From assembly GCA_025800395.1 (NCBI GenBank), contig JAOXRU010000280.1, forward strand, positions 1 through 64,000: DNA of 64,000 nucleotides. The letters run 5' to 3'. The notes beneath the pieces were generated by a model. That model was not told where the DNA came from and made no database searches. It was given only the letters and a program-made list of their open reading frames with translations. Made by a program: the position numbers and the translations under genes. The first letter of the stretch is position 1, and each line of letters begins with the position of its first letter. This document shows positions 1 to 8,700 of this stretch, piece after piece. Origin of the DNA: Flavobacteriaceae bacterium (GTDB taxonomy: Bacteria; Bacteroidota; Bacteroidia; Flavobacteriales; Flavobacteriaceae).

Positions 1-78
1 GGTTCCCGCACGAATCCTTTCGTGTGGTGGTGGGGTTCCCGCACGGTGGGTTCCCGCACGAATCCTTTCGTGTGGTGG
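1..78. repeat. REP-like palindromic 30-mer, two full copies and one partial
   Basis: A 30-base unit occurs at 1-30 and 49-78, with the first 12 bases of a third copy at 34-45. Each full unit folds into a stem of CCGCACGAA with TTCGTGTGG (one G-T wobble) around a TCCT loop. A reverse-orientation copy with one mismatch lies at 54121-54150, more than 50 kb away. Size and foldback are like REP elements. No partner transposase is seen in the window. Confidence 0.75.
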
Positions 79-95
79 CATTTTGTGATCTTTTC

Positions 96-178
96 GAGCT
101 ATAAATAGCCCTTCAAAGCCACGCCTAGCCTAAGAAAATCAAAATAAACTGTGTGCGTAAGTTATATCGAACTCACGT
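96..178 (-). repeat. Partial copy of the ACGTGAGTTCGATATA MITE family
   Basis: Reading on the minus strand from 178, this copy begins ACGTGAGTTCGATATAAC and continues through the CTTAGGCTAGGCGTGG segment and GGGCTATTTATAGCTC. It matches the copies at 4261 and 53873. The distal end is not found. REP-like units abut that side. Confidence 0.75.
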
Positions 179-544
179 TATTTATGTCTTGGCTAGGAAA
201 TAGGGCGCCATCACAAGGAAGAGCCTTATAATAATAAGATTTATAAGGCAATTATAAAAGAAAAAACCCTCTATTTCGGTGGATGGCAGTTTAGTGTAGT
301 TCAGCAGTCTTTCCCCATGCATTATAAAGGCAAACCCCTTCTTTTTTTGATGAAAAAAAACGACAAATATTCGACCAAATACACAAAAGTTGTGTGCTTC
401 AAGCCAGATTTATTCGTTTTTATGGTAATAATTAACCACATAAAAACTACTGAATATGAACCCATTAGGCGCTGTAAATCCGATGGTTTCCCCAAAAAAT
501 AGTATCCTTAGACACCCAATTACAAGCCTTTCGTATGTTTCCTG

Positions 545-1120
545 ATGCCCGCAAAAGGCAATTTTTTGGCGCGATACATCCAAGAAGACATGACAATTAT
601 TCCTTTAGAAACTCAAGAGCATTTTGCGATCTATAGTGGTGGAGAAATGGCCCAATGGGATGCCCTGCCATTGCAAGATGCAAGCGTAGCATATCTGTTT
701 AGCAAAGCTGCTTTTCATCATATAAACAAAGATTTGGCGCTGGCCTTTAGAGCAGAAGCAACACACTGCCTACAAACGGGCGACAAACTCGTCATAGCAG
801 ATGTAAACAAGCACTCCAACGTAGATCGATTTTTAAATGTTTTGGTAAATGACCAAAAACAACATGGCCATCAGGGATATTTCTTAGACGAAAATTTTGG
901 CATACAGTTCCAAACCAACAAACTGCGTGTGGTGAAAAATCGCCTGCAACAATATTATTGGCAATTCCATACCGATAAGCAAAATGCCCTGTGCTATATA
1001 CAAAACCTCTTTGGATTGTACAATGCAAATCCAGAGTATATCGAAGAAAACCTCAAACGATATCTCCACTTTGGAACAAACAACCAAGGAATCTATCCGC
1101 TCCAATGGGAAATGCGATAG
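545..1120 (+). CDS. N-terminally truncated SAM-dependent methyltransferase-like protein
   Basis: 191 residues. The segment LPLQDASVAYLFSKAAFHHI and the following GDKLVIADV resemble the motif IV and V region of class I methyltransferases (the xLPFxdxsFDxvxs..HHI and GGxlxixD patterns). The glycine-rich SAM-binding motif I that normally precedes them is absent, so the reading frame seems to be only the C-terminal half of a usual protein. The ATG at 545 overlaps the stop of a short upstream frame, which suggests a frameshifted or decayed 5' part. It converges with the MarR gene with one base between stop codons. Methyltransferase fold is an inference from a partial match, and activity is doubtful. 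Confidence 0.45.
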   Translation: MPAKGNFLARYIQEDMTIIPLETQEHFAIYSGGEMAQWDALPLQDASVAYLFSKAAFHHINKDLALAFRAEATHCLQTGDKLVIADVNKHSNVDRFLNVLVNDQKQHGHQGYFLDENFGIQFQTNKLRVVKNRLQQYYWQFHTDKQNALCYIQNLFGLYNANPEYIEENLKRYLHFGTNNQGIYPLQWEMR

Positions 1121-1121
1121 G

Positions 1122-1739
1122 TTACTTTTGTTTGCGTGTATCAGCCGCTACATACTCTGGACAATCGATGCGCAAGCGTTTTGTCGGCATCCGTTTCTCA
1201 TACAAACTACAATAAGTATCCGAATGAAAATAGGTGCAACTCGCACAAGATCGTTGTACCTCTAAGATATTGGCCTGGTGCAATTGCCCCAACAAGGCAG
1301 TAAGTGTCTTGTAAAAAAAATACAAATCCGAATCGTTGTTTTTTGCCACGATATGCTGAATCGAATCGGCATAGTTGTTGAGCTCCAACATCGTTGTACG
1401 ACCTTTGCCCGCCAAGATGATCTGGTAGGTACGCTTGTCGTTTTTCGCATAGCGCTTGCGTATGAGCTTTTTGTTGTGCAAAGCCTTTATCGCATCGCTC
1501 ATCGTGGCCTTGGTTACATTAAACTCCTTGGCCAAATAACTCACCGTAGCAAAATGCGAATCGTGATGTTCTATAAACAACAATACCTGTATCTGTATAG
1601 GACTAAGACCCGTAGTCTTGGCCTTTTCCCACAACAGCCGTTTAAAAGATTGACTCACCCTCTCTAGGGCCACCACTATTTTGCTAGAAATATGTTTGTT
1701 GGTATCATCTAAACTAAAAATGGATTCGGACATCGGCAT
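1122..1739 (-). CDS. MarR-family regulator with C-terminal cysteine cluster
   Basis: 205 residues. The central part carries a winged helix-turn-helix of MarR type (about residues 40-130, with YLAKEFNVTKATMSDAI as the recognition region). After the MarR fold there is an extra tail with Cys at about 165, 168, 177 and 193 in a CxxC-x8-C-x15-C arrangement, which looks like a zinc or Fe-S site. The tail suggests a metal- or redox-responsive regulator, but the ligand is unknown. The gene is monocistronic and faces a truncated methyltransferase gene. About 600 bases without a gene lie upstream, so its targets cannot be guessed from neighbours. Confidence 0.8.
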   Translation of the reverse strand: MPMSESIFSLDDTNKHISSKIVVALERVSQSFKRLLWEKAKTTGLSPIQIQVLLFIEHHDSHFATVSYLAKEFNVTKATMSDAIKALHNKKLIRKRYAKNDKRTYQIILAGKGRTTMLELNNYADSIQHIVAKNNDSDLYFFYKTLTALLGQLHQANILEVQRSCASCTYFHSDTYCSLYEKRMPTKRLRIDCPEYVAADTRKQK

Positions 1740-1811
1740 AAATATTAAACTACAAATGTAAGAAAAATATTGCCTTTTTCTGTATATTTATAAGGAATCC
1801 TAATTAAGAAA

Positions 1812-1980
1812 TCCGCCTCTTTTTCTGGGGCGTCCCCGCAAAAAGCGGGGTCGGGCCATCCGTTATAGTTTTTTCTCAGAAAAAGCGCCTCCTACGGCTG
1901 CGGTAGCTCCCAAGGTCGCTTCCTCGCTCTAGGATTCGCAATTTTTCTTCAAAAAAAGCTGCCACTTCTATCCCTTAGCC
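1812..1980. repeat. GC-rich intergenic repeat with GGGGTCGGGC core (copy 1), in a gene-free gap
   Basis: This is the main content of the gene-free stretch 1740-2329. A CCCCGC/GCGGGG hairpin (1834-1850) is followed by TCGGGC, a TCCTACGG-type segment, and an end resembling CTATCCCTTA. The same order of parts occurs at 33016-33220. The GC-rich block contrasts sharply with its AT-rich surroundings. Its function is unknown. Nothing convincing is seen in the rest of the gap. Confidence 0.5.
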
Positions 1981-2329
1981 TCCTTTGCCACCAAACTTTA
2001 GCCAAAAACAAAATCGGAGCAACAAACGTCAAAGTGCAACTCCAAGATCCACACGGCTATATCTATAGTTTTGTAATCGTCATTTAATCCATCAAAACTA
2101 TCCATATAGAGCCAATAATTTCCAGAGGCAAAGAACGACATACTTCTATATTCCTTGCCTTTGCTCTATTATATAAAAACAAATTGCCAAACGTATCCCT
2201 TGTTTTTAGACATAAAACCATCCTATAGTGCAAAGATATGGCGTATCTGTACCTGATACATAATCGATATGGGAAATTTATATCAATAATAAGGCTTTTA
2301 AACATCGCAACCAAGACTTTGATCCAGTC

Positions 2330-2722
2330 TTATTCTACATCCATTTCTACACGCTCGTATTTTTCCACACAATGCTGGTTGCATGGGTGTTTTAGCAACA
2401 AATACGTTTGGTGATAACTAAAGCTTCGTTCCAATATGGCAGTTGCGCAGTCTTTGGCGCGAATACTCCCTTGGGGCATATCATAAGTTCCTATTTCTTC
2501 CTGCTCTAGTATCGTATTGGTGAAATTGCACATAGCGCCATTGCTTCGAATACGCCCATTTTTTTCAAATACCAATACTTTGTTGCTTTCTATGGTTTCC
2601 AGACTCCCATCGGCATTTTGCAAGGCAACCAACTGCCATGTTCCAATGATGCCTTCCTCGTCTTCTTCCTTGGTACAGCCCAAGAAAAGCCATAGCAGAC
2701 TGCAAAATATATATCGTTTCAT
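2330..2722 (-). CDS. Small lipocalin-like lipoprotein
   Basis: 130 residues. A short signal peptide ends in the lipobox LFLGC with Cys16, so the mature protein is probably lipid-anchored in the envelope. The mature part begins IIGTWQLVALQNADG, the opening strand typical of the lipocalin-like domains common in Bacteroidota lipoproteins. Four further cysteines (AMCNF, KDCAT, HPCNQHC) could form disulfides. It stands alone on the minus strand between a gap and the thioredoxin-like gene. Ligand and role are unknown. Confidence 0.65.
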   Translation of the reverse strand: MKRYIFCSLLWLFLGCTKEEDEEGIIGTWQLVALQNADGSLETIESNKVLVFEKNGRIRSNGAMCNFTNTILEQEEIGTYDMPQGSIRAKDCATAILERSFSYHQTYLLLKHPCNQHCVEKYERVEMDVE

Positions 2723-2844
2723 GCTTCTTTATATAGTGTTTCTCCAAAAAATAAAAGAAATAAGCATATGCTATTTGCTTTTTCGGTCAATGTGCCAACT
2801 GCTTAGGTCTATGTAAATAAAGTATCGACAAATCTGCTGCATAC

Positions 2845-3081
2845 TCAACTCAAAAGCTCGATGATCTCTTCTTTTTCGGGCACCCTCCCGTTGATCACTA
2901 CGCTGCCCTCTGCTACCAAAGCGGGAGTGCTCATCAGTAGATATTTTTGGATGGCTTCTTTGGTTGCGGTTATTTCTATGGTTGCTTCTATTTCGTATTG
3001 GGAAACAACCTCTAGCACTCTCTGGTGAAGTAAGTCGCGCTGCACATTGGCCGGACCTATAATTTCAATCTGTAATGACAT
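2845..3081 (-). CDS. Thioredoxin-fold small protein lacking the CxxC motif
   Basis: 78 residues, the size of the small redox-active disulfide (thioredoxin_3, TM0996/MTH895-like) family. The C-terminal half MSTPALVAEGSVVINGRVP is characteristic, with the cis-Pro. In family members the N-terminal loop carries GCPxC, but here it reads GPANVQRD with no cysteine anywhere in the protein, so it cannot do dithiol chemistry. It is transcribed away from the adjacent sdpR-like gene. It may be a binding or scaffolding derivative or a gene losing its function. Confidence 0.7.
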   Translation of the reverse strand: MSLQIEIIGPANVQRDLLHQRVLEVVSQYEIEATIEITATKEAIQKYLLMSTPALVAEGSVVINGRVPEKEEIIELLS

Positions 3082-3229
3082 CCTATGGGTTTTAATTGGG
3101 AAATAGTTGCAAAACTACGTTTTTTGCCAAAAAGCTAGGTTTTTTTGTGTTGTAATAAGCTTTGGTAGATTTCGTTTAGCTCCCTATTATTTGACAACTA
3201 TCTCCTTTTGATTTGCAAATCTCCTCAAG

Positions 3230-3251
3230 TATTTAGATATTTGTCTAAATA
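3230..3251. promoter_or_regulatory. Inverted repeat operator upstream of the ArsR/SdpR gene
   Basis: Perfect 8-base arms TATTTAGA (3230-3237) and TCTAAATA (3244-3251) are separated by 6 bases and sit 7 bases before the ATG at 3259. Position and symmetry fit an autoregulatory site for the ArsR-family dimer encoded immediately downstream. The assignment to that protein is inferred. Confidence 0.6.
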
Positions 3252-3258
3252 ACGAAAT

Positions 3259-3516
3259 ATGCAAGATGTTTTTAAGGCATTAAATGATGAAACCAGGCGC
3301 GCTATACTAGATCAACTCAAGCAAGGTCCAAAGACTGCTGGAGAAATAGCAGCTGGGTTTGATATATCCAAGCCTAGTATATCGCATCATTTGGATTTGT
3401 TGTATCGTGCCAATCTGGTTATCAGAGAAAAACAAGGGCAGTTTGTACTTTATGAACTCAACACCACCATATTGGAGGATGTGGTGCATTGGATCATCTC
3501 TTTAAAAGGCAAATAA
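3259..3516 (+). CDS. sdpR: ArsR-family autorepressor, SdpR-like
   Basis: 85 residues, essentially one winged helix: MQDVFKALNDETRRAIL is the canonical SdpR/ArsR opening, and ISKPSISHHLDLLYRANLV is the recognition helix region. There are no metal-binding cysteines, which fits the SdpR type rather than metal sensors. It is followed after 38 bases by an SdpI-like membrane protein, the pairing known from Bacillus where SdpI both gives immunity to the SdpC toxin and sequesters SdpR at the membrane. No SdpC-like toxin gene is visible nearby. A strong inverted repeat lies just upstream, suggesting autorepression. Confidence 0.85.
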   Translation: MQDVFKALNDETRRAILDQLKQGPKTAGEIAAGFDISKPSISHHLDLLYRANLVIREKQGQFVLYELNTTILEDVVHWIISLKGK

Positions 3517-3554
3517 GACCCAAAAAGCGTATTGGTTTGAACCATAAAACATAA

Positions 3555-4220
3555 ATGATGAAACAAAACTGGAAAAAAGAAATGCCCCTTATCGCTATGA
3601 TTGTTACTCCCTTTTTATATATTGCATATATATGGGATGAGCTACCAGATCGAATCCCTATGCATTGGAATGCTGCTGGAGAAATAGATAGGTATGGCGA
3701 CAAATCCGAAATGTGGATGCTTCCTTTTATGCTTCCTGTATTGGCATATGTGCTGATGACTGTAGTGCCCTATATAGATCCCAAAAAGAAAATTGAACAA
3801 ATGGGAGGAAAATACCATACCCTAAAGTTTTATTTGGTGTTGAGTACAACCCTCTTGTGTATGGGTATATTGTTTATGATGCAACAAGGAGGAGAAACCA
3901 AAAACAATTGGATAGCAGCTGGTATCGGTTTTATGTTTTTGGTGTTGGGCAATTTTTTCAAAACCATACAGCCCAATTACTTCGTCGGAATACGCACACC
4001 TTGGACTTTAGAACACCCAGTAGTATGGAAAAAAACACATCTACTCGGTGGAAAACTATGGTTTGTAGGTGGATTGTGCCTGATGGCCTTGGCATTTATA
4101 CTACCACCACAACATGCCTTTATCTTTCTGATGATTGTATCTGCAATCTTAGTTTTTGTTCCTATCGTCTACTCTTATTTGGAATTTAAGAAATTGGGGG
4201 CTGCGCAAACCAACCAATGA
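3555..4220 (+). CDS. sdpI: SdpI-family membrane protein (immunity / signal transducer type)
   Basis: 221 residues with about six hydrophobic segments. The N-terminal DUF1648 signature is present (LPDRIPMHWNAAGEIDRYG), and the second half has the SdpI signature NYFVGIRTPWTLEHPVVW around residues 145-165. It is cotranscribed with the SdpR-like repressor upstream. In Bacillus subtilis SdpI confers resistance to the SDP toxin and, when bound to toxin, pulls SdpR to the membrane. Here only the repressor/immunity half of that module is present, so the inducing signal is unknown. Confidence 0.85.
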   Translation: MMKQNWKKEMPLIAMIVTPFLYIAYIWDELPDRIPMHWNAAGEIDRYGDKSEMWMLPFMLPVLAYVLMTVVPYIDPKKKIEQMGGKYHTLKFYLVLSTTLLCMGILFMMQQGGETKNNWIAAGIGFMFLVLGNFFKTIQPNYFVGIRTPWTLEHPVVWKKTHLLGGKLWFVGGLCLMALAFILPPQHAFIFLMIVSAILVFVPIVYSYLEFKKLGAAQTNQ

Positions 4221-4260
4221 TTGCCTATACGCCTGTACGATGCTTTCTAAATGGTAGTCA

Positions 4261-4447
4261 ACGTCAGTTCGATATAACTTACGCACACAGTTTATTTTGA
4301 TTTTCTTAGGCTAGGCGCGGCTTTGAAAGGCTATTTATTGGGGTAATTTTGAGCTAGAAATGGTATTGTGGTTTAAGCTGCGCCTTTTTAATCCAAATCT
4401 CACTATTTATAAGGCTTCTGTGAAGATAATTTATATCGAACTCACGT
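4261..4447. mobile_element. Complete 187-bp MITE with terminal inverted repeats and target duplication
   Basis: The left end is ACGTCAGTTCGATATAA and the right end, read on the minus strand, is ACGTGAGTTCGATATAAA (one mismatch in 17). The element is bracketed by the direct repeat TAGTCA at 4255-4260 and 4448-4453, a convincing target-site duplication. There is no coding capacity. The interior contains the CTTAGGCTAGGCGCGGC segment and a GGCTATTTATTGGGG block shared with other repeats in the window. It lies just after the sdpI stop. Confidence 0.85.
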
Positions 4448-4453
4448 TAGTCA

Positions 4454-4857
4454 CCTTATCGCTATTGGAATGGGGCTAATCTCCTGCCCAAGGTCTTCCA
4501 AATAGCCCTACACCCATAGCAAGACCAAAATGTTGGCTGTAATAGCCAATCGCAAACGCAGTCTTCTACAACAAAAAGCTCTAATACCGCCAATAGCAAA
4601 TGAGGCAAAAATACGAGCAAACAGAGTATATAAACCAAAAGCGGTGTACCCATCTTTAATATCTACAGGACTAAAAGGAGATAATACAGCTTTTGTATGG
4701 TGTATTATAATCCATATTTTTTATCTTAATTCGAAAAAAACCTAGGTTTTATTTCTGTAAAAATCTATCCGAAAATTAGGTTTTTTCTGTATTTTTTACG
4801 AAGAAAAAATTATCTGTTTAGAGAGTGAAAAACTATCTCAAACCGTATAGTCGGTAT
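4454..4857. other. Gene-free interval, possible decayed small membrane-protein fragment
   Basis: No intact gene is supported here. On the minus strand around 4500-4680 one frame reads like a hydrophobic stretch (YTAFGLYTLFARIFASFAIG) interrupted by stops and frame changes, so a relic of a small membrane protein is possible but weak. The remainder is AT-rich and probably includes the 3' flank of the porP-like gene. Confidence 0.3.
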
Positions 4858-5730
4858 TTACCATTCATATTTTAGCAAAATTTCCACTGAAGAATTGTCT
4901 AGGGTATTGTCAAATTTCACTATCGGATAATCATAAGCTACTCCAATACGAACACTCTCATTGATAGCCAACATGCCAAACAAAGCCACGGTTTCGTCAA
5001 AGCGATATTGCAGCCCCACATCGTGTTTTTCGTTGATGGTTAGGGTCTGTACAATATCCAACGAACTCGGCGCTCCATCTACATATCGATACAATAAAGA
5101 GGGCGTATAATCTAGGATTTCAGACATTTGAAATACAAATCCTCCTCCCAAATAAAAATGCATCGCATCCATGGCTTGTACAGGATTATTACCCTGTTTT
5201 TCGTATCGTGTTTTTCGCAAAAAATTAGGCACAGACAAACTCATGAAATAGTTTTCTCCCTGCCAGTACATTCCAGCACCAATTTGTGGGTTAAAGAATG
5301 ACTGGTCGGTTTTAAATAGAGGATCTATACTCTCCTCTACCGCATCTGTAAGTCGAATATCAAAAAAAGAGCCGCCTCCCTTCACTCCAAAAAATAAGCG
5401 GTTCTTCTCGTTGATCTGCACCATATAAGATAAGTCTATACCAACGGTAGTTTGATCCAAAACAAAGACTTTGTCTTTGACTACACTCAATCCAAATCCA
5501 AAGGAATTGGTAGGTACTGCTACCGAAAATCCAAAGGTTTTTGGCGCATCGGGTACACCCATCCATTGGGAACGATAACTGAGATTGATTTCTCGCACAT
5601 CCTGCTTGCCCACTACAGCCGGATTGATCAGGTTGGGATGAAAATAATTGAGGGTATAATTAAAGTCTTGTTGGGCAAATGTCCAACTTACACTGGCTAA
5701 AGCGAAGTAAATAAGAATGTATTTCTTCAT
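4858..5730 (-). CDS. PorP/SprF-family outer membrane protein
   Basis: 290 residues with a signal peptide (cleavage near AQ at 19-20). The mature start LNYFHPNLINPAVVG is the family signature, followed by alternating beta-strand sequence ending in an aromatic residue, as in outer membrane barrels. PorP/SprF proteins attach type B T9SS substrates to the cell surface and are usually encoded just after the adhesin they serve. Here the gene follows a giant type B adhesin gene by 10 bases and is surely in the same operon. It probably presents that adhesin on the cell surface. Confidence 0.9.
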   Translation of the reverse strand: MKKYILIYFALASVSWTFAQQDFNYTLNYFHPNLINPAVVGKQDVREINLSYRSQWMGVPDAPKTFGFSVAVPTNSFGFGLSVVKDKVFVLDQTTVGIDLSYMVQINEKNRLFFGVKGGGSFFDIRLTDAVEESIDPLFKTDQSFFNPQIGAGMYWQGENYFMSLSVPNFLRKTRYEKQGNNPVQAMDAMHFYLGGGFVFQMSEILDYTPSLLYRYVDGAPSSLDIVQTLTINEKHDVGLQYRFDETVALFGMLAINESVRIGVAYDYPIVKFDNTLDNSSVEILLKYEW

Positions 5731-5740
5731 TTCTTGGGGC

Positions 5741-8700
5741 TTAATAGTTTATATAGATCCAACCTTTTATCGCTGGTGTATCTCCGTTTAAAAAGCTTAT
5801 TTCATAATAATAGGCGCCAACTGGCAGTCGGGATTCCCCATTGGTTTGCATGGCCGAACCATCCCAATCGTTTTGGTAATTGCCACGTTCAAATACTACC
5901 TTTCCAGATCTGTTGTACACCCGCACATAATTGTCGGATCGGGTAGTTATATTCTCCACAAACCAAGTGTCGCGTATGCCATCTCCATTGGGAGAAAAAC
6001 TCTTGTTGGCAGCAACCCGAACCGAGTTGATCCTATCGCAAACATCGCCTTTACCATCCCCGTCTATATCTTTCTGATCGGGATTCTCGGTATTGGGACA
6101 ATTGTCCACATCGTCATCTATGCCATCCCCATCGGCATCGGTATCACAGATATCTGGTATCTGATCCCCATCCCGGTCTTCTCCAGAAATGGTTATTATA
6201 GCCATGGCGCTAGCTACATTCCCTGCAGCATCAGTTACCGTAAGCACCACCGGGTTTTGACCTATCTTAGGGCATTCCAAACTGGTGATATCTAATTGCA
6301 TGTCGACAATTTCACAATTATCTATAGAGCCGTTGTCTATGTTTTCGGGGCTTAGTTGAATCTCTTCTCCCGTAAACTGAAAACTCAAATTTTTTACCAA
6401 TACCACTGGAGCCTCAGTATCCGAAATGATCACCTCCTGATCTTGAGTGCTTGTATTACCGGATGCATCGGTATAAATCCATGTAATAGTCGTATTGATT
6501 GTAATGGGCAAGCTCGCATTGTTGCTTACCGATATATTGCCGCTGCAATTATCAGAAGCTGTAGGAGGGCTAAGGGTAGCTAAACTACAAGCAGCATAAA
6601 TTGGACTCAAATTGGCAATATCTGGCACTGGTGGCTCGGTATCCCCGATAACAATTTCTTGGGATTGGGTACTGGTATTGCCCTTTCCATCGTCATACGT
6701 CCAAACTACTATACTGCTGCTGCTGATTGGAAAACTGATGTTGTGGGTTGCAGTAATTATTTCTCCACAGTTATCGGTGGCCGTAGGGGCAGTCAAATTC
6801 GTAATCGCACATTGGCTATTGATGATAGCTAAAGAGGCAATATCTGGCACTGGTGCGCTTTGATCGTCTATGATTACTTGTTGGGTTTGGATTACTCTAT
6901 TGCCCAATCCGTCGTCAAATACCCATTCGATTAGTGTCGTGCTTTCTATCGGAAAAGTCGTGCTAGTGGTCGCTTGCAAGCTACCCACACAGTTGTCGGT
7001 GGCCGTAGGGGCTACGATGTTCACTATAGGACATTCGCTGATGATGCTTGCCAAACTCGAACTATCTGGTATCGGATCGGAGATATCGTTTACAATCACA
7101 TTTTGGATTTGGGTACTGCTGTTGCCACCTGTGTCGGTATAGGTCCAGGTAATACTGCCACTAGTGGTTATGGGTAAACTTGCATCGTGGGTAACTTCCA
7201 CCACTCCGTCACAATTGTCGCTTGCAGTCGGCGGAATAAGATTCGTGATCGCACACTCACTTACCAAATCTGGTAAATTGGCGATGTCTCCTACCGGAGC
7301 GCTCAAATCTCTGATGCGCACATCTTGTACCTGATTCACAAAATTACCATTGGAATCGGTATATCGCCACACGATAAGTGTGGTGCTGTTTATCGGTAAA
7401 CTTACATCTGGTACTCCTACTATAGTTCCGTCACACACATCGGTGGCCGTTGGCGGTATGAGATTGGTAATGCTACATTCTGCTTCCAATCGGGGCAATA
7501 CGTCCAAATCGGGTATAGGAGGATTGCTATCGGTGATGACCACCTGTTGTAATTGCTCTATGCTATTACCTACATGGTCGGTATAGGACCAAGTGATGGT
7601 CGTATTGCTAGTGATGGGTAAAGTAGCATCGTGGGCGATGGTAACTATACCGCCGCAATTGTCGGTTACCCCAGGATTGACCAAGCTAGTTACGGCACAA
7701 ACTTCCGAAATAGTAGGCAAAGTAGCAAAAGAAGGGCTAGGTGCCGACACATCCTCCAAGATCACATTTTGTGTGCGTGTTACCACATTGCCGCCTCCAT
7801 CATCAAAGGTCCAAGTCACCACGGTAAGGCCCTGAGCCGAAATATCCGCATTCCTGTCGTGGGTTGCAGTGATAATTCCTGCACAGTTGTCGGTGCCCCT
7901 TGGCGCTTGGGCATTCAAACCGACCAAACTCATTCTGCATTCGGCAGTGAGATCGGGTAAACTATCGGGAACAACTGGTGGGGTAATATCGTCTATGATG
8001 ACTTCTTGGAGTTGGGTAGTTGTGTTGCCAGCAGCATCTGTAAAAATCCAAGTAATCACACCAGTTGCAGTTATAGCCGTTGTTTCGTTATGAGTCGCTG
8101 TCAAAATTCCATCACAATTATCCGTAGCTGTTGGTGGCGTAAGCGCATTGATTTCTGCTAGGGTCAATTCGCATTCTCTTGTAATAGGCAACAAAGGATC
8201 TGGCGTATCGGCTACGGGATCTATAGTATCCTGTATGATTACTTGCTGTTCTTGGGTCGAAGAGTTTCCAGTTGTATCCGTAAAAATCCAAGTAATCACA
8301 CCAGTTGCAGTTATAGCCGTTGTTTCGTTATGAGTCGCTGTTAAAATACCATCACAATTATCTGTAGCTGTTGGTGGCGTAAGCGCGTTGATTTCTGCTA
8401 GGGTCAATTCACAGTCTCTTGTAATAGGAGGCAAAGGATCTGGTGTATCGGCTACGGGATCTGTAGTATCCTGTATGATTACTTGCTGTTCTTGGGTCGA
8501 AGAGTTTCCAGTTGTATCCGTAAAAATCCAAGTAATCACACCAGTTGCAGTTATAGCCGTTGTTTCGTTATGAGTCGCTATCAAAATTCCATCACAATTA
8601 TCCGTAGCTGTTGGTGGCGTAAGCGCATTGATTTCTGCTAGGGTCAATTCGCATTCTCTTGTAATAGGCAACAAAGGATCTGGCGTATCGGCTACGGGAT

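Noticed and set aside
1-78. CRISPR-like repeat cluster
   Set aside because: Copies are not evenly spaced, one is truncated, there are no spacers of constant length, and no cas genes occur.
317-502. Open frame of 61 codons before the methyltransferase
   Set aside because: Composition is repetitive Lys/Tyr without family resemblance, and it overlaps no ribosome site or partner. Probably chance in AT-rich DNA.
2084-2314. Open frame of 76 codons on the minus strand
   Set aside because: No signal, motif or neighbour support, and it lies in the gene-free gap next to a GC-rich repeat.
4530-4745. Open frame of 71 codons opposite a possible membrane-protein relic
   Set aside because: The opposing strand looks slightly more protein-like but is also broken, so neither is reported as a gene.
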